NCBI GenBank assembly: GCA_016200005.1
Contig: JACQFP010000031.1
Location: 1 to 64,000, forward strand
DNA length: 64,000 bases
DNA from: Verrucomicrobiota bacterium
Lineage (GTDB): Bacteria; Verrucomicrobiota; Verrucomicrobiia; Limisphaerales; PALSA-1396
Direction of reading: 5' to 3'
The notes below the pieces were generated by a model. It searched no databases and was not told where the DNA came from. It was given only the letters and a program-made list of their open reading frames with translations. Every line of letters starts with the position of its first letter. The stretch's first letter is position 1. Below, piece by piece: positions 25,257 through 34,910 of this stretch. The translations under genes were made by a program, and so were the position numbers.

Positions 25257-28200
25257 ATGAACGAACCGGATCCAAAACCCCTTGAGAAGCTGGCCACCGG
25301 CGAGCCGATTCGCGTCCTGAACGTGGATGATTCGGCGGATTTTCGTGCGTTGGTGAAGGAGGTTTTGGAAAAGGAGCACCGCGGCTTCGAGGTCACTGAG
25401 GCGGCCAGTCGGGCGGAGTTTGAGTCGCGCCTGGCCGAGCGCGCCTACGACCTGGTTTTGACGGATTTCCACATGCAAAATTTTCTCGGCTTGCACGTGC
25501 TCGATGCCATCCAGGCCAAAGACCCGCGCGTGCCCGTGGTGATTTTCAGCGGCACCGGTTCGGAAGCCTCGGCGGTCGAATGCATGAAACGCGGGGCGAC
25601 CGACTACGTGCTCAAATCCCCGGAGCAAGTGCAGCAACTGGCGCAAACCATCCAGGCCGCCATTGAAAAGCAACGGCTGCTGGCGGAGCGCGCCCGGGCG
25701 GTGGAGGCCTTGCGCGAGAGTGAGGAGCGTTATCGCAGCCTGTTCGAAAACGCCCACGATCTGGTTTACACGCACGATCTGGACGGCAATTTCACCTCAT
25801 ACAACAAGACGGCTGAGCGCATCAGCGGATATCCGCGGGACCAAGCGTTGCAGATGAACATTGCCGACCTGGTGGCGGCGGAATCCCTGGCGAAGGTCCG
25901 CACCATGATTGACCGCAAGCTCGCCGACAGCGACGCGACGATTTACGAAGTGGAGATCATCACGCGAAACGGCAGCCGTGTCCCGCTGGAAGTCGCCACC
26001 AAGTTGATCTACCGGCAGGGCCAGCCGGTTGGCGTTCAAGGCATCGGCCGCGACATTACCGAGCGCAAGCGGGCGGCGGCGGCGTTGGCGGAAAGTGAAA
26101 ACCGTTTGCGCACGATCATCGAGACGCAGCCGGAGTGCGTGAAGCTGCTGGCGCGGGACGGCACGTTGCTGGAGATGAATCCCGCCGGGCTGGCCATGCT
26201 CGAGGCCACTTCGGTCGAGGATGTCGTGGGCCATTCAGTCTTTCCCATCATCGCGCCGGAGCATCAAAGGAATTTTCGCGCGCTGCTGGACGCCGTTTTT
26301 CGTGGTGAATCCTCCCGGCTAGAGTTCGAGGTGATCGGTTTGAAAGGCACCCGCCGCTGGCTGGAGACCCATGCAGTACCCCTTCGCGATCCCGCGGACC
26401 CCGGCAACATCAAGGCGCAGCTCTCCGTGACGCGCGACATCAGCGAACGCAAGCGGGCGGAAGAAACCCTGCGGCGAACAGAAGAACTGTATCGTCAGGC
26501 CATCATTGGCGCGGGTGCCGTGCCCTATCTGCACGACTATAAAACCGAAACCTTCACTTTTATCGGGGAGGGCATTCAGCAGATGACCGGTTACACGGCC
26601 CAGGAAATGACTCCGAAACTTTGGAATCAAATATCACTCCAGGTCGTCATGCGCGGCGAAGCCGCCGGCTTGACGCAGGAGGAGGCCCGCCGACGCACCC
26701 GCGCTGGTGAATTCCTGCATTGGCAGAGCGACGGTTTGATTCTGACTCGGGATGGAGAAAAGCGCTGGATCGCCGACAACTCCATCGAAATACTCGATGA
26801 ACACGGCACACCCACCGGCTCGATCGGCATTCTTCAGGATATTACCGAGCGCAAGCGCACCGAGCAGGAACTGTTGCGTCTGGCCACGGCCGTCGAACAA
26901 TCCACCGAAAGCATCATCATCATCGGCCTCAACGGGGCGATTGAATACGTCAACCCCGCCTGCGAGCGCATCACAGGCTTCCCGCGCCAAGAGTTGCTGG
27001 GCCGACCGTTTGATTTCATTTTGCAGGGCAAGGATGTGCCCTTTAACTTCAAAGAGATAACGGACAAGATCGCGGCGGCGGGTATTTGGATGGGACGGTT
27101 CAATTCACGAAAAAAGGACCTCACCCCGTTTGCGGAAGAAGCGTCCATCTCACCCATCCGCAATGCCGATGGCCAGATCATCAACTACATCGCCCTCAAC
27201 CGCGATGTGACGAAGGAGGCCGCGCTGGAGGAGCAAGTCCGCCTGGCCCAAAAAATGGAAGCCATCGGCCTGCTGGCCGGCGGCGTGGCGCATGACTTCA
27301 ACAACATCCTCCAGGTGATCCAGGGTTTCACGACCCTCGCCAAAGACGAGGCCAACACGCGCGAAGAGCGCGACAGCTATCTTGATCAAGTCACGCAGGC
27401 CGCCACGCGCGCGGGCCAGTTGACCCGCCAGTTGCTGGCCTTTGGCCGACGCCAACCGTTGCAACGCGTTGATACCGATCTCAATCAGGTTGTGAGCGAT
27501 CAATTGAGCATGCTTCAGCGTTTGATCGGTGAACACATCGAGGTGGAATTCATTCCCGGTCGCGAGCTCGACAATGTCCGCGCCGATCGGAGCCAGTTGG
27601 AACAGGTCCTGTTGAACCTTTGTGTCAACTCCCGCGATGCCATGCCCGGTGGCGGCCGCCTCATCATCCACTTGGAAAACGCACAGTTCACCGTTGACTT
27701 CCTGGCCCACAATGCCTGGGCCCGTCGCGGTCGGTTTGTGCTGTTACGGGTTACGGACACGGGTGAGGGCATTGATAAGGAAACGATCAATCGCATCTTT
27801 GAACCCTTCTTCACCACCAAGCCGAAAGACAAGGGCACCGGACTGGGGCTGGCGATGGTTTATGGCATCATCAAACAACACGAGGGCATGGTCCAGGTTG
27901 AGAGCGAACCGGGCGCCGGCACCACTTTTCGAATCTATCTGCCCGTCGCGGAGCGCGGGAAAACCAGCGAGGGCAGGAAGGGCGCCACCGGGCCTCCCAA
28001 AGTAACAGAAACCATCTTGCTCGCGGAAGATGAACCGCAAGTGCGGGCGCTGGCGATCAAAATTCTGGAGCGGGCCGGATACCGCGTCATCCCCGCCGTC
28101 AACGGCGAGGAAGCCGTCAACCTCTTCAAGGACAATCCCGGCGCAATTGATCTGCTGGTCTTCGACGTGGTCATGCCGAAGATGGGTGGACGCGAAGCGC

Positions 28201-28379
28201 ATGACCGGATCAAGGCGCTTAAGCCCGATGTGCCGGTGTTGTTTTGCAGTGGCTACAGCGGGACGGCGCTGATGGCGGGCTTTGAACTGGCGGCCGACGT
28301 GCAACTTCTGCAAAAACCGTATAGCGCCGAAGCGCTGCTGGGCCGGATCCGACAATTGCGCGACGGCGCGAAGTCGTGA
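25257..28379 (+). CDS. REC-PASx4-kinase-REC hybrid histidine kinase
   Basis: 1040 residues, no membrane helix, so a cytoplasmic sensor. Order: N-terminal receiver (about 17-135, VLNVDDSADFRALVKEVL; Asp in LVLTDFHMQ), four PAS/PAC units (about 155-275, 280-405, 410-545 and 545-660; each ends near DITERKR or RDVTKE), the phosphoacceptor domain with GGVAHDFNNILQ (about 690), the ATPase domain (SRDAMPGGG, DTGEGID, GTGLGLAMVYGIIKQH) and a C-terminal receiver (LLVFDVVMPKMGG). The HDFNN form is shared with PAS-rich hybrid kinases of delta-proteobacteria and this phylum. Signal not known. Confidence 0.95.
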   Translation: MNEPDPKPLEKLATGEPIRVLNVDDSADFRALVKEVLEKEHRGFEVTEAASRAEFESRLAERAYDLVLTDFHMQNFLGLHVLDAIQAKDPRVPVVIFSGTGSEASAVECMKRGATDYVLKSPEQVQQLAQTIQAAIEKQRLLAERARAVEALRESEERYRSLFENAHDLVYTHDLDGNFTSYNKTAERISGYPRDQALQMNIADLVAAESLAKVRTMIDRKLADSDATIYEVEIITRNGSRVPLEVATKLIYRQGQPVGVQGIGRDITERKRAAAALAESENRLRTIIETQPECVKLLARDGTLLEMNPAGLAMLEATSVEDVVGHSVFPIIAPEHQRNFRALLDAVFRGESSRLEFEVIGLKGTRRWLETHAVPLRDPADPGNIKAQLSVTRDISERKRAEETLRRTEELYRQAIIGAGAVPYLHDYKTETFTFIGEGIQQMTGYTAQEMTPKLWNQISLQVVMRGEAAGLTQEEARRRTRAGEFLHWQSDGLILTRDGEKRWIADNSIEILDEHGTPTGSIGILQDITERKRTEQELLRLATAVEQSTESIIIIGLNGAIEYVNPACERITGFPRQELLGRPFDFILQGKDVPFNFKEITDKIAAAGIWMGRFNSRKKDLTPFAEEASISPIRNADGQIINYIALNRDVTKEAALEEQVRLAQKMEAIGLLAGGVAHDFNNILQVIQGFTTLAKDEANTREERDSYLDQVTQAATRAGQLTRQLLAFGRRQPLQRVDTDLNQVVSDQLSMLQRLIGEHIEVEFIPGRELDNVRADRSQLEQVLLNLCVNSRDAMPGGGRLIIHLENAQFTVDFLAHNAWARRGRFVLLRVTDTGEGIDKETINRIFEPFFTTKPKDKGTGLGLAMVYGIIKQHEGMVQVESEPGAGTTFRIYLPVAERGKTSEGRKGATGPPKVTETILLAEDEPQVRALAIKILERAGYRVIPAVNGEEAVNLFKDNPGAIDLLVFDVVMPKMGGREAHDRIKALKPDVPVLFCSGYSGTALMAGFELAADVQLLQKPYSAEALLGRIRQLRDGAKS

Positions 28380-28723
28380 ACGGTGAGTTGGGCGCACTTG
28401 CAGGAATTCGCCATCCGATGGATTGAGGACGGCCCCTTTCGATTACGACGTGGACAAAAGCGGACAGGAGGTTGATCTCACCGTGGCGGTCAGCTACTCC
28501 GGTCGCAAATACCTCAAGCCGCCCGCCGGCGCAGAACAACCGTTTTGCGCCTGTCAGAGTGCCCGTGATTGTCCCAACAGCGTCGTCGCTCGAAAACAAA
28601 CTCACAGTGGCCTTGATTCCGAAAGTTTCGGCTACTCGAGGAATTCCGGTTTTGAACGCTCCACGACAATCCGGCAATTAAAGTTTGCGCTTGGTCGCGT
28701 GACCGTCTTAAATTGGCCGTTAA
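28380..28723. other. 344-bp gap without a recognised gene
   Basis: Between the hybrid kinase and the HydE-like gene. Short open frames exist on both strands, for example a plus-strand one from about 28423 reading DVDKSGQEVDLTVAVSYSGR, but none has a family likeness or a good start. The promoter for the radical SAM gene should be near its end. No repeat was found. Confidence 0.4.
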
Positions 28724-29770
28724 ATGACTGTTTCATTCATGCCAACCAGGGAGTTGCTTTGCTCAAAAGGCGACGTTCAAGGTGCGTTCCACGCGCGCGC
28801 AGCCGAGGTTGCCCATTCGCAGTTTGGCCGTCGGGTGTTCCTGCGCGGTGTAGTGGAAGTGTCCAATCACTGCCGCGAGAATTGTGTCTATTGCGGCATG
28901 AGGCGCGAGAACCGCGACCTCACCCGTTTCCGCGCGCGGCATGATGAACTGGCCGAATTGCTCGTGCATCACCGGCCCGCGAGCATCACCGACGTGAACA
29001 TCCAGTCGGGTGAAGACCCGGTGGTGGTGCGCGAAGTGGTGCTGCCGTTGATCAAAACGCTGCGAAGTGAGACGCCGCTTGGTGTCAGCGTCTGCCTCGG
29101 CACGTTGAATCCTGAAATGTACAGCGAACTGCAGGCCGCGGGAGCGAGCATTTACATCATCAAGTTTGAGATCGGCGACCCGCGGCATTATGCGCAGATG
29201 AAGGCGCCGGGAACCTATCAGGAGCGCGTTGAGCATATTCGTCATCTCTCGGCCAATGGTTGGCGCGTCAGTTCGGGCTTCATCAGCGGATTGCCGGGCC
29301 AGAGCGACGAGGAGTTGCTGGCGAATTTCGAGCTGGCTTGCGAATTGCCGCTGGATGGTTGCAGCGTCAGCCCGTTTATTCCCGGTGACGAAACGCCGCT
29401 GGCCGACGCGCTGGTGGGCGACATCGATCTGACGCTCAACTGCATGGCTGCGCTGCGGTTGATGCGACCGGACTGGGTGATTCCCGCCGTCAGCGCCTTG
29501 AACCTGGCCGGCGAACCGGAGACGGGTTACCGGCGCGGGCTGCGAACCGGCGCGAACCTCGTGACCATCAACCTGACGCCGGAAGAATTGCGGGAGGACT
29601 ACCTGCTTTACAAGCGGGACCGATTCATCATGACGGAGGAACGAATCCTCACTGCGATCGCGGCAGAAAGACTGACTCCCTCGCAACAAAGCCTGGCGGA
29701 CTTTTATCGCGACGAGACAACCGTCAACGGCAGACCGAAGATGGCAGCCGCCGAAGCAGCCACGGTTTAA
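28724..29770 (+). CDS. HydE-like radical SAM protein (BioB/HydE family)
   Basis: 348 residues. The radical-SAM cluster motif CRENCVYC has Cys 50, 54 and 57, followed by GMRRENRDLTRF, TDVNIQSGEDP, SGFISGLPGQSDEEL and VSPFIPGDETPLAD. These match HydE, the [FeFe]-hydrogenase H-cluster maturase, more than biotin synthase. A BATS-like C-terminal part is present. No HydF, HydG or hydrogenase is in the window, so it may serve another maturation or radical reaction; PylB and related enzymes share the fold. It ends 12 bp from the convergent CapK-like gene. Confidence 0.85.
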   Translation: MTVSFMPTRELLCSKGDVQGAFHARAAEVAHSQFGRRVFLRGVVEVSNHCRENCVYCGMRRENRDLTRFRARHDELAELLVHHRPASITDVNIQSGEDPVVVREVVLPLIKTLRSETPLGVSVCLGTLNPEMYSELQAAGASIYIIKFEIGDPRHYAQMKAPGTYQERVEHIRHLSANGWRVSSGFISGLPGQSDEELLANFELACELPLDGCSVSPFIPGDETPLADALVGDIDLTLNCMAALRLMRPDWVIPAVSALNLAGEPETGYRRGLRTGANLVTINLTPEELREDYLLYKRDRFIMTEERILTAIAAERLTPSQQSLADFYRDETTVNGRPKMAAAEAATV

Positions 29771-29782
29771 GAAACGCCTGGT

Positions 29783-31378
29783 TCAGGAACGACCGGACAG
29801 CTCGGCCTTCGGCTGCAATCCAGGTTCGCTGGCCAGAGCAGTGTGTGGTTGCACGGTGGAGGCATTTTCGACCGGCGGGCTATTCGATGCCGGTCGATGA
29901 CCATGTGAAGGTCGATGGTCAATGATCTTTTGCTCCTTGAGTTGGACGCCCACCCCCTGGAGACGGCTCAGTTCGTCGCCATCGTGAAACACGATGCGGT
30001 TGGGATGAATCTCCGTCCTCGCGATGAAGCGGTTGTTCAGATCGTGGATGAGTTTGGCCTCGTCGCCGCCATTCAGTTTCTGCACGTGAAGAATCAATTC
30101 GTCGAGTTCGAGCGGGTCGTCGTTCTTCTTTCGCAGCTCCAATTGCCAGGCGCCGATTTGGTCGGCATCGTCCAGGACGTGCTCCAGTTGGTTGAAATCA
30201 ACCAGCGTGCCCTTGAGTTTATCGAGTTTCATCTCCTTGACCTCGGAATTGCGGCCAATGTTGCCGACCAGCCGTGGAACACAACGACCGCAGTGAGGGC
30301 ACGGGTCATAGACGAGGCCGCCATCGATGAAATCGCCGGTGCGATAGCGCAAGACCACGGACCCGCGCGCATCCAGCGGCGTGAAAACAAGTTCGCCGGG
30401 ATGACCCGTGGGCACGATCTGGCCGGTTTTGGGGTCAATCACTTCAATGATGCCCGCGTCAGGATAAAGGTGATAGCCGTCCGGAATTTGATCGTGCCGA
30501 ACAGGGCACTCCGCCCAGGCCATCTTCGCTTCGGTGAAGCCATAAGTCGCCAGCACCGAAATCTCCTTCGCGCCCAACTCCGCGGTCAGATTGATGAGCT
30601 TGCGACGCATTCCATCGGGAACTTTCTCGCCTCCTAAAACGATCTGGCGCAAGTTTTCGCAACGAACGCCTTCTTCTGCGGCCAGCCGCAAGACGTGATA
30701 AATGAACGTCGGCATGCCGATGAGAACGTCGGGCTTGATTTTCTGAATCAGACGGAGGTTACCTTCGGTGCCCATCACCTTGCCGCCGCCGGTGCTGGCG
30801 CAAAAAACTCCGAAAGCCGTCGCGCCATAATGAGTCTGCCAAAAAGCTAGGTGTGGCGCGTAAGGAAACAGGTTCAGCAACCGCAATTCCGATTGCGCGC
30901 CGCAGATTTCGAAGAGGCGTTTGCCGGTGGAAGCCAGGTTCGCCAAATCATGTTGCGTGTATAAAAACGGAATCGGATCGGCGGAGCGGCCGGTGGTGCT
31001 CGTCATGAAAACGGGGCGGAACTCAGATTCAAAGGCCTGTTTCATGCGCTCCCGTCCGTGAAGCAAGGCGCCCAGAATTGTGGATGGACGCCGCGCCAGA
31101 ACTTGTTGATCCGGGATCAACACAAAATCCTTTGCCCGTTGCGGATTCTCCGGCGTGTTGAGCAGATCGGTCTTGGAAGTAAAAGGCAGCCTTTCCAAAT
31201 CTTCCAGCGAACGGATCGATTCGGCTGTCAGTCTTTCCCTGGCGAAAAGCTCCTTGTAATGCGCGGAGAAAGGCAAAACGGTGTGACCCACATATTGCCT
31301 CAGTTTTTCCGCTTGCAACCGGCGAATGACTTTTTCAGGCAACTGCGACCATTTCGTTTTGAGCAAGCTTGGGTTCAT
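29783..31378 (-). CDS. CapK/PaaK-type adenylate-forming ligase
   Basis: 531 residues from ATG 31378 (MNPSLLKTKWSQLPEK). Phenylacetate-CoA-ligase/CapK fold: PFTSKTDLLN, the phosphate-binding loop MTSTTGRSADPIPF, LGGEKVPDGMRRKL, ATYGFTEAKMAW, and late RYRTGDFIDGG. A CPHCGRCVPRL Cys motif, common in CapK homologues, is near residue 375. Such enzymes activate aryl or acyl acids for CoA or carrier-protein loading. The last 50 residues are low-complexity. It overlaps the patatin gene by 44 bp in another frame. A starter-activation role in the synthase cluster is inferred. Confidence 0.85.
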   Translation of the reverse strand: MNPSLLKTKWSQLPEKVIRRLQAEKLRQYVGHTVLPFSAHYKELFARERLTAESIRSLEDLERLPFTSKTDLLNTPENPQRAKDFVLIPDQQVLARRPSTILGALLHGRERMKQAFESEFRPVFMTSTTGRSADPIPFLYTQHDLANLASTGKRLFEICGAQSELRLLNLFPYAPHLAFWQTHYGATAFGVFCASTGGGKVMGTEGNLRLIQKIKPDVLIGMPTFIYHVLRLAAEEGVRCENLRQIVLGGEKVPDGMRRKLINLTAELGAKEISVLATYGFTEAKMAWAECPVRHDQIPDGYHLYPDAGIIEVIDPKTGQIVPTGHPGELVFTPLDARGSVVLRYRTGDFIDGGLVYDPCPHCGRCVPRLVGNIGRNSEVKEMKLDKLKGTLVDFNQLEHVLDDADQIGAWQLELRKKNDDPLELDELILHVQKLNGGDEAKLIHDLNNRFIARTEIHPNRIVFHDGDELSRLQGVGVQLKEQKIIDHRPSHGHRPASNSPPVENASTVQPHTALASEPGLQPKAELSGRS

Positions 31379-32315
31379 GAGATGTCTGGTTTTCGCTGAC
31401 GAGGGTTTTGCTCGCCTCCAGTTGAGCCAAGGCCGTTTGACGCCCCAGGGCAACGTATTTGCCGGGATGATGGAAATCGTGCCAGTGCGCATCAATGGCC
31501 AGCGGCCGCAGCACAACATCCGCCTGACGACAGGCCTCTTCGGCGACACGGATTTGCGTGCCGTGAAAAGCGCGCATGATGATGTCGAGAATGTTGCCGC
31601 GCGCGAAATAGTTCAGGCGACGGTTCAACATGGCCAGCACGCCGCGGCGTTTCCTGATGAACGCCGTCTGTTCCTGTTCCATCTCACGGCAGCAACGGAG
31701 GAAAGCTGGCGTGGGGATGGTGTTCACCGCGATGATTCGCTCGCACCCCATTTCCTTCAGCACATCCACCGGCAACGGATCCGCCACGCCGCCATCAATG
31801 TAAGTCTCGCCATCGATCTTAACGGGAACACAGACGCCGGGCATGGCGCTGCTGGCATGGACTGCCGCGGCCACTTCGCCGCTGGAGAAAACGACTCGTT
31901 CCAGAGTATCCAGATTGGTGGCGACGACCCGCAAAGGCCGGACCAAATCCGAGAACTGAGCGTCGCCAATTGATTTCTTCAGGCGATTTTTCATGGCGTC
32001 GCCCAGCATGAATCCCTTGCGGGGCGGAATGACCGGATCCATCAGCTTCCAAAGTCCCCAGCGCCCCTCCACTTCCCGCGCCAGCTTCTCCATTAATTTG
32101 CCGTCGTAACCGCAGGCCCAAACCGCCGCCACGTATGCCCCCATGCTGCAGCCCGCGACGGCATCCACTTGGATTCCGTTTTCCTCCAGAACCTGGATGA
32201 CGCCGATGTGGGAAAGACCTTTTGCCCCTCCGGAAGACAAAGCCAACCCGATCCGGTAACGCCCGGTTTTCTTTTCCACCGGCTCGGGCTTCACAAATTG
32301 GATTTGAGCGTTCAT
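31335..32315 (-). CDS. Patatin-like phospholipase (NTE/RssA type)
   Basis: 326 residues. Patatin domain with the oxyanion loop SSGGAKGLSHIGV, the nucleophile motif GCSMG (serine of the Ser-Asp dyad) and the catalytic DGGVADPLPVDVL. It has the form of bacterial RssA/YchK enzymes acting on phospholipids or acyl esters in the cytoplasm. Its 3' end overlaps the start of the CapK-like gene by 44 bp, so the two are co-transcribed. Possible roles in this cluster are acyl release or transfer from lipid, but that is only an inference. Confidence 0.9.
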   Translation of the reverse strand: MNAQIQFVKPEPVEKKTGRYRIGLALSSGGAKGLSHIGVIQVLEENGIQVDAVAGCSMGAYVAAVWACGYDGKLMEKLAREVEGRWGLWKLMDPVIPPRKGFMLGDAMKNRLKKSIGDAQFSDLVRPLRVVATNLDTLERVVFSSGEVAAAVHASSAMPGVCVPVKIDGETYIDGGVADPLPVDVLKEMGCERIIAVNTIPTPAFLRCCREMEQEQTAFIRKRRGVLAMLNRRLNYFARGNILDIIMRAFHGTQIRVAEEACRQADVVLRPLAIDAHWHDFHHPGKYVALGRQTALAQLEASKTLVSENQTSHEPKLAQNEMVAVA

Positions 32316-32606
32316 TTCCGTCGCGACCAGCGACGGAAGGCTGAATTACACTCCTACAATTAGAGGGAGACTGCCTCGTCTCTCAGCGGACCGCCACGGG
32401 ACACATTCTTTTTAGCTCGGCTGTAAGGCATTTTGCTGCGCGCTACTACTTCTGACTCAAGCTAAGGTGCAATATTCATGCCGTCAATTGGGCCGATTTC
32501 AGCTTTGCGAGGGAAACCGTCTGGTCCGAACCGAACAGGTGGGAACTCACTACCAATTGAACCATAGAAGCCGGCCGACCGCCACGAGCCGCCCCTCCGA
32601 TAAAGC

Positions 32607-34181
32607 TCAGGGCGGGCTTTGTACCGGCACGGTGCTGGCAAGGGATTGCGTCGGCGTTGGCGCGTTTTGTCCTGGCTGAAACCAAGATCGCCAACCCTCC
32701 CGCAACTCCAACCCGACCCAACCCAGGAGGGCCTTCACCAAAGGACCTACGTTGCTGCTGGCGAAAGTGTAGCCCTTGAACAAGAATCGGTGACCCTCGT
32801 TGCCGCGGCCCAGCGCGTGTCGTGCCCGCCGGGCGCGGGCGATCCGGGCAAACCGCCGGTTGTAAGTGCGCATCAAGTGATAAAATGGCCAGGAAGGTGG
32901 CGTGGAAAACACCGGCTCCGTCAACGCCTTGGCGCCGCGCTTGAATGGCTGCGAAGCAATGCCAAGGTAATACAAACCCAGGTCCAGCAGGAAGGCCAGC
33001 TTCATCAAATCGTATTCCCCCAAATAATCGTATTTGTCCCGATACACCGCATCGAACCAACGTTCATAACTCCGCGTAAAATCACGATTATGCCGCCGCA
33101 ACCACTCCTGGATTGGCTCGCCACGTTGTTGAGCCAGGATCAATTCCACCGTCGATGTAGCAGTGAAAGAAATCCAATCCATGCCGGGGCTGTAAAAGGG
33201 ATCGATGAAGGCCCCCGCATCCCCTACCAACGCAAAACCATCCCCCGCATACGTGGTGCTGGAGTATGGCAGATTCTTCCGCCAATGTACGTCTCCCTCG
33301 ACCCATTGCGCGCCGGCCATCATTTCCCGTGCGACCGGATGTTGGAACAAAAAATCCTTCAAACGCTGACCCAACAAACCGCCTTCCGGCCATGCCAGGA
33401 GCCGCTGATCGAAAACCACACCGATGCTGACGTCCCCGCCTTTGAGCGGAATGCACCAAGCCCACCAGCCATCGCCCACCAAATGGTTGGTCGCGGTCGC
33501 GCGGATGCCATGACATGCCTTCGCCCAATCAGGATATTTTTGCGCCAGTTCCAGTCCATCCCAATCCTTCACGCCCCGCCACCGCGACCAGACGGCGGTC
33601 GTCGGATGCGCGGCATTGGGTCGCCACCAACCTTCCTGTCGCGCCAGTAACGCGGCCACGCCGGAAGCGTCCACGACCCAGCGCGCCCGGATTTGGTACA
33701 GTCTGTCCTGAAAACGAACTTCAAGGGATTGTTCAGCGCCCTCGTTTAATTGGACTTTGCCAACGCTCGCCGGCCGCCAGAGCTCCGCGCCTGCCGAACA
33801 AGCTCGCCGCAAAACCTCTTCATCCAAAATGGCGCGGTCAACCTGATACGCCGGCACGCGCGCCAGATAACGTCCGCAAATCTCGCTGCAATCCGGCAGC
33901 GATTGCGTTTGCTGGTTAAAAAACCAAAACCGCATCCCTTGCTTGACGAGATGTGCTTCGTTCAAATGTTGAGTCAACCCCAGTTGCCGACTGAGAAACC
34001 ACGCGCTGACCTCCACCGTCGCTTCCCCAACCCGCCGCGTAAAGGTCGTGGATTTCTCGATGATGAGGACGCGCAATTGCGGTCGTTGTTGCAGCAGGAG
34101 GAGGGCAGTCGCCGCACCGGACAAAGCCCCACCGATGATCACCACATCGTAAGCGCGATCAGAAGTCGGCGGGGTATTCAC
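32607..34181 (-). CDS. FAD-dependent halogenase-like oxidoreductase A
   Basis: 524 residues. N-terminal FAD fold (VVIIGGALSGAATALL), GEAT at about 52, KQG at about 80-82 and WAWCIP at 240-245, which corresponds to the WxWxIP fingerprint of flavin-dependent halogenases. The FAD-binding GD motif reads LVGDAGAFIDPFYSPGMD. The last 150 residues are extended compared with typical halogenases. The combination of GExT, KxG and WxWxIP suggests a halogenase or a closely related oxygenase acting on a carrier-bound or lipid substrate. It leads the minus-strand side of the synthase cluster with the gene at 34191, 9 bp away. Confidence 0.8.
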   Translation of the reverse strand: MNTPPTSDRAYDVVIIGGALSGAATALLLLQQRPQLRVLIIEKSTTFTRRVGEATVEVSAWFLSRQLGLTQHLNEAHLVKQGMRFWFFNQQTQSLPDCSEICGRYLARVPAYQVDRAILDEEVLRRACSAGAELWRPASVGKVQLNEGAEQSLEVRFQDRLYQIRARWVVDASGVAALLARQEGWWRPNAAHPTTAVWSRWRGVKDWDGLELAQKYPDWAKACHGIRATATNHLVGDGWWAWCIPLKGGDVSIGVVFDQRLLAWPEGGLLGQRLKDFLFQHPVAREMMAGAQWVEGDVHWRKNLPYSSTTYAGDGFALVGDAGAFIDPFYSPGMDWISFTATSTVELILAQQRGEPIQEWLRRHNRDFTRSYERWFDAVYRDKYDYLGEYDLMKLAFLLDLGLYYLGIASQPFKRGAKALTEPVFSTPPSWPFYHLMRTYNRRFARIARARRARHALGRGNEGHRFLFKGYTFASSNVGPLVKALLGWVGLELREGWRSWFQPGQNAPTPTQSLASTVPVQSPP

Positions 34182-34190
34182 GTTGGGAGG

Positions 34191-34793
34191 TCAATCGACC
34201 CGGTCAATGTGCAAGTCGTTCTTGATCACTTTGCCGTCCTCAGCGGAGATATACAACTCACCAATATCCGCCGAATCTTTCGGGTGTCGCAACTTGGCCG
34301 CCCACAGGCGAATCCTCCAAATCGGCGTGTCATCGCTATGCCACGCCAGCCGCTCCAACCACAACTGCGTGGCCGTCAGCGTCAATTTGTCCAGCAGCGG
34401 CTCCTTTTTTGCGATCTCGATGGCTTTGTCCGAGTCAATTTTCATCTTCTCCCGGTTCAATTGCTTCTGCTGACCCGTGAACGGCTCGAGGAATCGCGGG
34501 GGGCGCTTGACCGCGAGTTTCTTGCCGGCACCGAATTTCACTTCCGTGGCCTTGGCCGTGGCGTCCGGATCATAATAGACCACATACCAGATGTTCGGTG
34601 TCAGCGTGGCGACGGATTTTTCCGAACGGATTTGCACGACCCGGTCTTTGGCCTCTTCGCCGACATGACGATTACCCTCCTTGATCAGTTCAAACGCCGT
34701 CGGTTCAGCCGCATTTAGAACAGAACCAAGCCCCCAGACGATCAACGCGGTCGTCAGAAGGTGCCGATTTCGAATAGTCGGTATTGTATTCAT
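34191..34793 (-). CDS. Secreted PepSY-like hypothetical protein
   Basis: 200 residues with a signal peptide (HLLTTALIVWGLGSVLNAAEP). The rest contains SDKAIEIAKKEP and ends GELYISAEDGKVIKNDLHID, reminiscent of PepSY-type inhibitory domains (alternating strand then a DG turn and a final strand). No catalytic motif. It is the first gene of the minus-strand operon and is divergent from the ketosynthase with a 117-bp gap. Role in the cluster not clear. Confidence 0.7.
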   Translation of the reverse strand: MNTIPTIRNRHLLTTALIVWGLGSVLNAAEPTAFELIKEGNRHVGEEAKDRVVQIRSEKSVATLTPNIWYVVYYDPDATAKATEVKFGAGKKLAVKRPPRFLEPFTGQQKQLNREKMKIDSDKAIEIAKKEPLLDKLTLTATQLWLERLAWHSDDTPIWRIRLWAAKLRHPKDSADIGELYISAEDGKVIKNDLHIDRVD

Positions 34794-34910
34794 GCGACAA
34801 ATTTATCCTCGACCATTCCGGCTGGCAACCTTGAAAACCAGCGGAACGTTTGACTTCTCCGCGATTTCTTCCGTAGGGTTCCCGCGTAATTCATGCTATA
34901 AAATAAAATC
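34794..34910. promoter_or_regulatory. Bidirectional promoter region of the synthase cluster
   Basis: 117 bp separates the divergent PepSY-like gene and the ketosynthase. TATAAA at 34897-34902 sits only 8 bp before the GTG start of the ketosynthase, and there is no purine-rich ribosome-binding site between them. If it is the -10 box, the message would begin at or next to the start codon (leaderless). A -35 box is not obvious. The minus-side promoter must also lie here. Confidence 0.45.

Noticed and set aside
28423-28944. 173-codon open frame before the HydE-like gene
   Set aside because: It overlaps the HydE-like gene in another frame, has no domain and switches composition. A real start could not be defined.
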